NCBI GenBank assembly: GCA_977006965.1
Contig: OZ345357.1
Location: 2,356,001 to 2,420,000 of the forward strand
DNA from: Phymatolithon calcareum
Lineage: Eukaryota > Rhodophyta > Florideophyceae > Hapalidiales
Direction of reading: 5' to 3'
DNA: 64,000 nucleotides
Shown: piece after piece, positions 59,208 through 64,000 of the stretch
How the letters are laid out: each line of letters starts with the position of its first letter
How positions within the stretch are numbered: the stretch's first letter is position 1
Made by a program: the position numbers and the translations under genes
The notes under the pieces: model-generated
The model's input: only the letters and a program-made list of their open reading frames with translations
Database searches by the model: none
What the model was told of the DNA's origin: nothing

Positions 59208-61831
59208 CAGGCATATATCAACTCTGTGAGGTTGCATTCCTCCAGCAGTTGACATAAAAAAGGTTGACTTCAACCTTCTTCGCCCAACATGAGCGACTCG
59301 GTTTTCAGAAGCCGGAAGTAGAATAAAGAGCGGGTATGCACGCTGCCTTGCCATACAGACTGTATTACGAAGTACTCACCGCGTGCTGCCCCGTATTCCC
59401 GTGGGCACATTGTCGTGCACCGGTGGTAGCACCAGAGTCATTCTTTGGTGTCTACAGGTCCAGAGCACGCGCCAATTCCGCCCCTGGTGATTACCTGACA
59501 GACCTGTTGTTACCATCCTCTCCCTGGCATGTAGTCCGTCAGAAGCCCCACGGCTGCAGAGTTGAAGCGTTTCCGCAGAGTACGTAGATGATACCATCCG
59601 CCACGTGGGAGAGAGCACCATTATCAATTTCCCTTCTCATTTCATTGTTTTTCCCATTTGCCAAATCTTCGTTCCCTTCTTCCAACAACAGAATACGGTC
59701 GTGACCGTTTTTCGTATACGTCGCGGCAGTTTCCCGTACTTGATCGTCAAGACCCAAATCAGATGCTCCCCTTCTACCTGTCAAGGTATTGTTAATTGGA
59801 GGCGCGACCTTATACTCCTATCTTCGCAGTGCACCTGCATGAAGTTTCCACGGCTTCTGGTGTCGTCTGCGGAGCTTTAGCATCAATAATTTCTTCTCTG
59901 TGTCTGGGCAGCTGTGTAATGTGCGTACAAGCGACCCAGTTCGAGATGTATGGAATCAATGCGAAATATACATTAGAAGCGTGTGTGAGTGCCCATGTTT
60001 CGTCAAAAGGAACCGGAGAGTGTGAGAAAAACTGTCTTATTGGCGTAGATACTCTCGATGGATACTGTCGGTCTACTCTTCGAGAAAAAGAAAGAATTAA
60101 TTAGCGCAGTCTCGTACGGCATGATGCGCGTTAGGTCAGAGATGAAAGCCCGATCTGGATCATTTTGTAATGCCGTACGTAAACACTGTGCATAAGGGGC
60201 GAAAATATCGTTGTCGTACCCCGTTTTGATGAGAAGGCTGTAGTTTCCGTGTTATGAAGCGCATTGATACTTGCCCCGGCCTCACGGCAATCAGGTTACA
60301 CCCAGTTGATGCTTCGCTCGCAGGGCCGCATATTTGATCCATCCAAAGTGCTTTGCAAGTTTCGAAGTCACAGGCTTGGTAGAGTGCTTGGAGCAGAAGA
60401 TGATGGCAGCCTTGTCGCTTGAAATCAGGACACATTCGCTTCCTGTCACAGAGCCGCACATGGGGGCAAAAAGGCGAAGTAAAAATTAGCTGAGGTTCAA
60501 GGATGCAACACAACAACCGGCATAAATTTATTTAAATTAGCAATTTGCCGCCAAAATCAGAATCCTAGAGTGTCGTCTGGCACTGTTATGTTCGATGCGG
60601 CGTGAACAAAGCGCGGGTAATGATGTTTGAAAAGTAGTGCACACATATTGCACCAAAGTCCGACGTTGCTAAGTGGCCTAGGGTGCCTCTCCCCGGGACC
60701 AACATACGGCGTACAGTAGCGTGTTCAATGCGTCCCCCGAGGAGTGCACTGTAAGAATGACCCGCTCACGCGAGGCGGTAGGAGCGGTGTACGACGTACT
60801 ACGTGGTACGCATGAGCAGTATTCACGAGATTGGTCAGCAGCACGCGATGAAGTCGAGGTCGTTAATCAATTTGATTTAGGGTTTACACCTTCAGTCTGT
60901 CTCGATGATGAAGCGTGATAGAGTTGCCCTTCTTCACACGATACCATCACGATTGAGCGTTCGACAATTCATGTCTACTGTGCGTCGTAAAGATTTCGAC
61001 TTGGCCATCATCAATTTGCACTCAGGTTCTATGTCAACTATCAACAGGATTGATGGCATGTGCTTCAATGCATCGGATCGTTACCTCGCTCGCTCAACTT
61101 GATCTCCAGTTGCCATAAATTGTAGGACAACATTGAAGCAACTCGATCGATCTTGACGCCAACACACTACAGTACTTTTCCCCATAGCACTGGAGCGTGC
61201 AATCGATCGTTGGCTTTTATCATGGTCTCCAGACGAGGATCAATACGGCCCGCCATGAGTATCGCTCCCTTACTGATGCACCGAAGTAGACATTCTCAAA
61301 ACCCTAATGGCCCACAGTATGCAACCGCTCCCCTGCCGCCCGAAGCGTACAGATCGCACGCTCAATTGCCCATGCAGCGAGCGCTCTATTAGGGTTTGAT
61401 GCGCTGTCGCTATTGCTGAGCGCCTCCAACCCGCATCTGAAGGGCTCTCACTCTATGATCGAAAAAATCTCCACTCTCGCGTGCACGTGTACGGGACGAT
61501 GACGTCCCCCTTGCTTCCACCACCACCCTCCTCCTCTCATACCTTCCGGCTGTGAACGGTATCTCGAAAGGCAATGTTTCCACAGGGCCAACGCGGCTCA
61601 CGAACGGCCCAATTATTCAAAAGCGCCAACGGCCCCATTTTTCAAATAATTCGACCTCCGTCGTCGCTACATCAAGTTTCATACACACGCTGCATTCCAA
61701 CAATGGGCCCCAAATGCTATGAAGAATGTCCGATATTTCTTGCGTAAAAATACAACCCTAATAATCTCACCACGCGCACACTCCCCCCGCCAATCAACAA
61801 TCGCATCAGGCTTACACTAAGCATTCATTAC
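59208..61831. other. 2.6-kb gene-poor region
   Basis: Frames at 59796-60104, 60160-60516 (minus, cysteine-rich) and 60721-60918 are unrecognised. A small hairpin lies at 59260-59277 (AAGGTTGA, CT, TCAACCTT). TACAGTA motifs occur at 60712 and 61168. Confidence 0.45.
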
Positions 61832-62104
61832 ATGCCACGACATTCCTTGCAATTTTCCACACTTGCCTACACCGACTACATAAGCCGCGCCCCACCTTCC
61901 TACCTCTTACTCTGTTCTCTACTACACCACCCAATTCCCAACTCCCTTCCGTCGTCGACAAAACACTCAGCTGAAGTCGCACTGCCGCGCCGACACGACG
62001 AACAGCGCTGTCTGTGCTGTGCAGCACGGACCGTCGCGTCCTGTGGGTCACAAAGGTTCGTCGACATCGTGTGTGCCAAGGGATTCTTCGTGTCGCTCAA
62101 CACA

Positions 62105-62680
62105 ATGGTCGGTTACACAAGGATGCGCGTAGTGAAACTTCCCCCCTCCCCTCCGCCAACCCCGCCCTCCTCCCTCCCGGACCAGGGCGGACCACTCGCC
62201 TCCTCCTTCGCGCCGGCGGGACCTTCGGCACGCCCTGTTCGCCCCCGTCGTCCGCTGCGCGTCGTGCGTGCCTACCCTCTCACACAGACGCCCACCTCAC
62301 CGGGACCCTATCCGCGAGACTGCACCGGCATGTTTGCCTGGGAGCGTGCAGAGCGTCTCGCCGAGGCTGCAGCCGCGGCACCGATTCCGTCGGCCACCTC
62401 CGAATCCGACCCGGAAGCCGTGCAACGTCGCCGCACACTGGCCGCGACTGCACCCTTGGATGCGCCCGGTGCTCGTGCGGCCAGTGCACCGATCCGTATT
62501 CCGCTCGGACGTGCACGTGAACGTGATGTGTTTGGAGGCAGTGCGTCATTCTATGTCGGCAGTCCTCCTCCGGCGCACTTCTTACGCTCATCTGTATTTC
62601 CAGCTGCTCGTGCGTCGCTGCCTCGCTCGTTCTCGTTCTCGTCTAGTGATAGTGTTGGACGTGTGGGCAGTCTTGTGTAA
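62105..62680 (+). CDS. proline/serine-rich hypothetical protein
   Basis: 191 aa from ATG 62105; an upstream in-frame ATG at 61832 would give 282 aa, but the added part looks non-coding (Cys/His-rich, irregular). Sequence is Pro/Ala/Arg/Ser-rich and probably disordered, with a short helical-looking MFAWERAERLAEAAAAAP near the middle and a Ser-rich end. No known domain. GC-rich coding-like composition against AT-richer flanks supports a real gene. Confidence 0.45.
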   Translation: MVGYTRMRVVKLPPSPPPTPPSSLPDQGGPLASSFAPAGPSARPVRPRRPLRVVRAYPLTQTPTSPGPYPRDCTGMFAWERAERLAEAAAAAPIPSATSESDPEAVQRRRTLAATAPLDAPGARAASAPIRIPLGRARERDVFGGSASFYVGSPPPAHFLRSSVFPAARASLPRSFSFSSSDSVGRVGSLV

Positions 62681-64000
62681 CTCAACTTGTGGTCGATTGC
62701 GATCGCGCTCTGCACCGTAGATTAGGCAGCAGGACAAAGTAGCATAGATGGTTTGTGCGTCGGGTGTCTGGATTTGGACTTCTTGGGGTGCTGGCTGTGG
62801 AAGGTGGAGCTTGCAAACAATACTATTGTATTAGAAAACTAAACTATTTGTGACTATAGCACTTGGTCTTTTCACGTTGTGGCGTAACATAGTTGATGTG
62901 GTATTGGCGTTTCGGATAAAGTTGCAGTCCTGTTGAGGGCGCGAAAGTGATGGAAAGTGCAAGTTTGGGGACGCACATTGTAGATCGCGAAGGGCCATCC
63001 GTGCTCATGCGGAAGCCACACTGGGAAGGTGGGCGGCGAAGGGCTCGGTTCAGGCGTGCTGGAACGAAACAACAAACAGCTGCCGCGGCGACGCGAAGGT
63101 CGCGGTTTGAGACGCGATTCGCTGTTTCTCAAAATAAGTCGCTTAGGTCATACTAACAGGAACCAAGCATCATCAATCAGACTGGTGTTACGCGCAGAAT
63201 CGTGATGAACTGATTATAATCAAAAGAAAATAGATCGAGGAGTTTATCGATTTATTTTTGGATAAATCGTGAAATGTTGGAATATGTAAGAAATACATTG
63301 TTACGATTGGATATGTTTTATGATAAGAGCGAAAATATTTAAAAGATATTGCTGTGTTGCAATATTTATATCAAAAGTGGGATTTTCATTTGCTTCAAAG
63401 ATTCATCAAAGTCATCAATATATCTTGTAGTCTCGAGGCCTTCGATCGTAGAAGGAACCGACGAAAAGCACATAGCATCGCCATCGTATGCACGTCATGT
63501 CGCTCAGCACGTGCTCCGTCCGCCTGTCCAATTGAACGAGCCGGTGCCACGGATACAATGGACACCGCATTCGTCGCAAGCACAGCCGCCTCTTTGCTCC
63601 GCTCGACTATACGCTGTGCGGTGATCCTGCCCCATGTAAGCCACGCCCAGCATTGCAGCGGACATGATGATGCTCGGCCATGTGCGTGAGCGCAGTAAAT
63701 CCGATGAGGCTACATGCAAATGTCCGAATTACACGCCGATTATTTGCGAGTGCTTCACGTGGTGAAGGTGGCCATTGTTGCTGATTGCGGCCCGTGCAGG
63801 AGGACAAGCAAATCGGAAACTTGATGATCTTGATAAGAACGTTATGCATTTCTAGCCGGTCCACAATGAAGATCACCGCTTGTTTTTGACGTTCACTGAG
63901 ATGTCCCTGCTTTTCAATGATTTAAAGGAAGGAAAGGAAGAAATCTGTCCAGCATGCATCTACTACGCTACGCTTCCGTGCTGCAATCTCGCGTTCGCAT
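62681..64000. other. right end, nothing recognised
   Basis: AT-rich sequence with a small hairpin (CGATTTAT...ATAAATCG near 63249). Short frames on the minus strand (63395-63876) are unrecognised; one might be the edge of a gene running off the window. Confidence 0.4.

Noticed and set aside
1-64000. tRNA genes, rRNA, CRISPR arrays, riboswitches, bacterial operons
   Set aside because: None found by reading both strands for the usual A/B-box, repeat-spacer or leader patterns; the intron-bearing, monocistronic layout is eukaryotic.

Overview
This is nuclear DNA of a eukaryote, most likely a photosynthetic alga and probably a red alga (inference from gene content; no marker gene settles the species). 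Several nuclear genes encode plastid-type or organelle-type proteins with transit-peptide-like N-termini: elongation factor G, polynucleotide phosphorylase, a TGD3-type lipid-transport ATPase and an SLC4-type transporter. Genes are compact and intron-poor. I could place only three introns, each a short single intron with a GTACGT or GTATGT donor. Genes lie on both strands without operon logic, and several have AATAAA signals just after the stop.

Layout. 1-5.5 kb: a decayed coding remnant, a queuosine-pathway radical SAM enzyme (QueE type), a MEP50/WDR77-like WD40 protein and the TGD3-like ATPase. 5.7-14.5 kb: an Mps1/TTK spindle-checkpoint kinase and a large SET1-type H3K4 methyltransferase with an internal 78-bp repeat array. 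14.5-17.7 kb: gene-poor, with an inverted partial copy of the SET1 gene and a palindrome cluster. 17.8-26.4 kb: lysyl-tRNA synthetase, a class II histone-deacetylase-family enzyme, a MECR/ETR1-like reductase, a tandem duplication carrying a short insertion, and a YAK1/DYRK kinase. 26.4-35.7 kb: mostly gene-poor DNA rich in palindromes and hairpins, with a small hypothetical gene, a secreted LPMO-like protein and a retrotransposon remnant. 35.8-38.3 kb: polynucleotide phosphorylase. 38.3-43.3 kb: gene-poor, with a broken Nudix fragment. 43.4-49.2 kb: two tandem paralogues that fuse a DEP domain to a MerA-like flavin disulfide reductase. 50.2-55.9 kb: EF-G, U2AF35 (divergent from EF-G) and the SLC4-type transporter. 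56-61.8 kb: gene-poor, with a degenerate Tc-toxin TcA-like fragment. 61.8-62.7 kb: a proline-rich hypothetical gene.

The recognised genes are mainly housekeeping: translation, splicing, chromatin, cell cycle, organelle RNA and lipids. The unusual content is (i) about twenty perfect or near-perfect palindromes and hairpins that are unrelated to each other in sequence, (ii) a recurrent TACTG/CAGTA pentamer for which two internal comparisons show recent insertion, (iii) the DEP-reductase paralogue pair, whose catalytic residues have diverged in complementary ways, and (iv) several decayed or foreign fragments. Start codons were chosen as the first ATG that fits the family; open frames that only extend upstream to TTG or GTG were not used.
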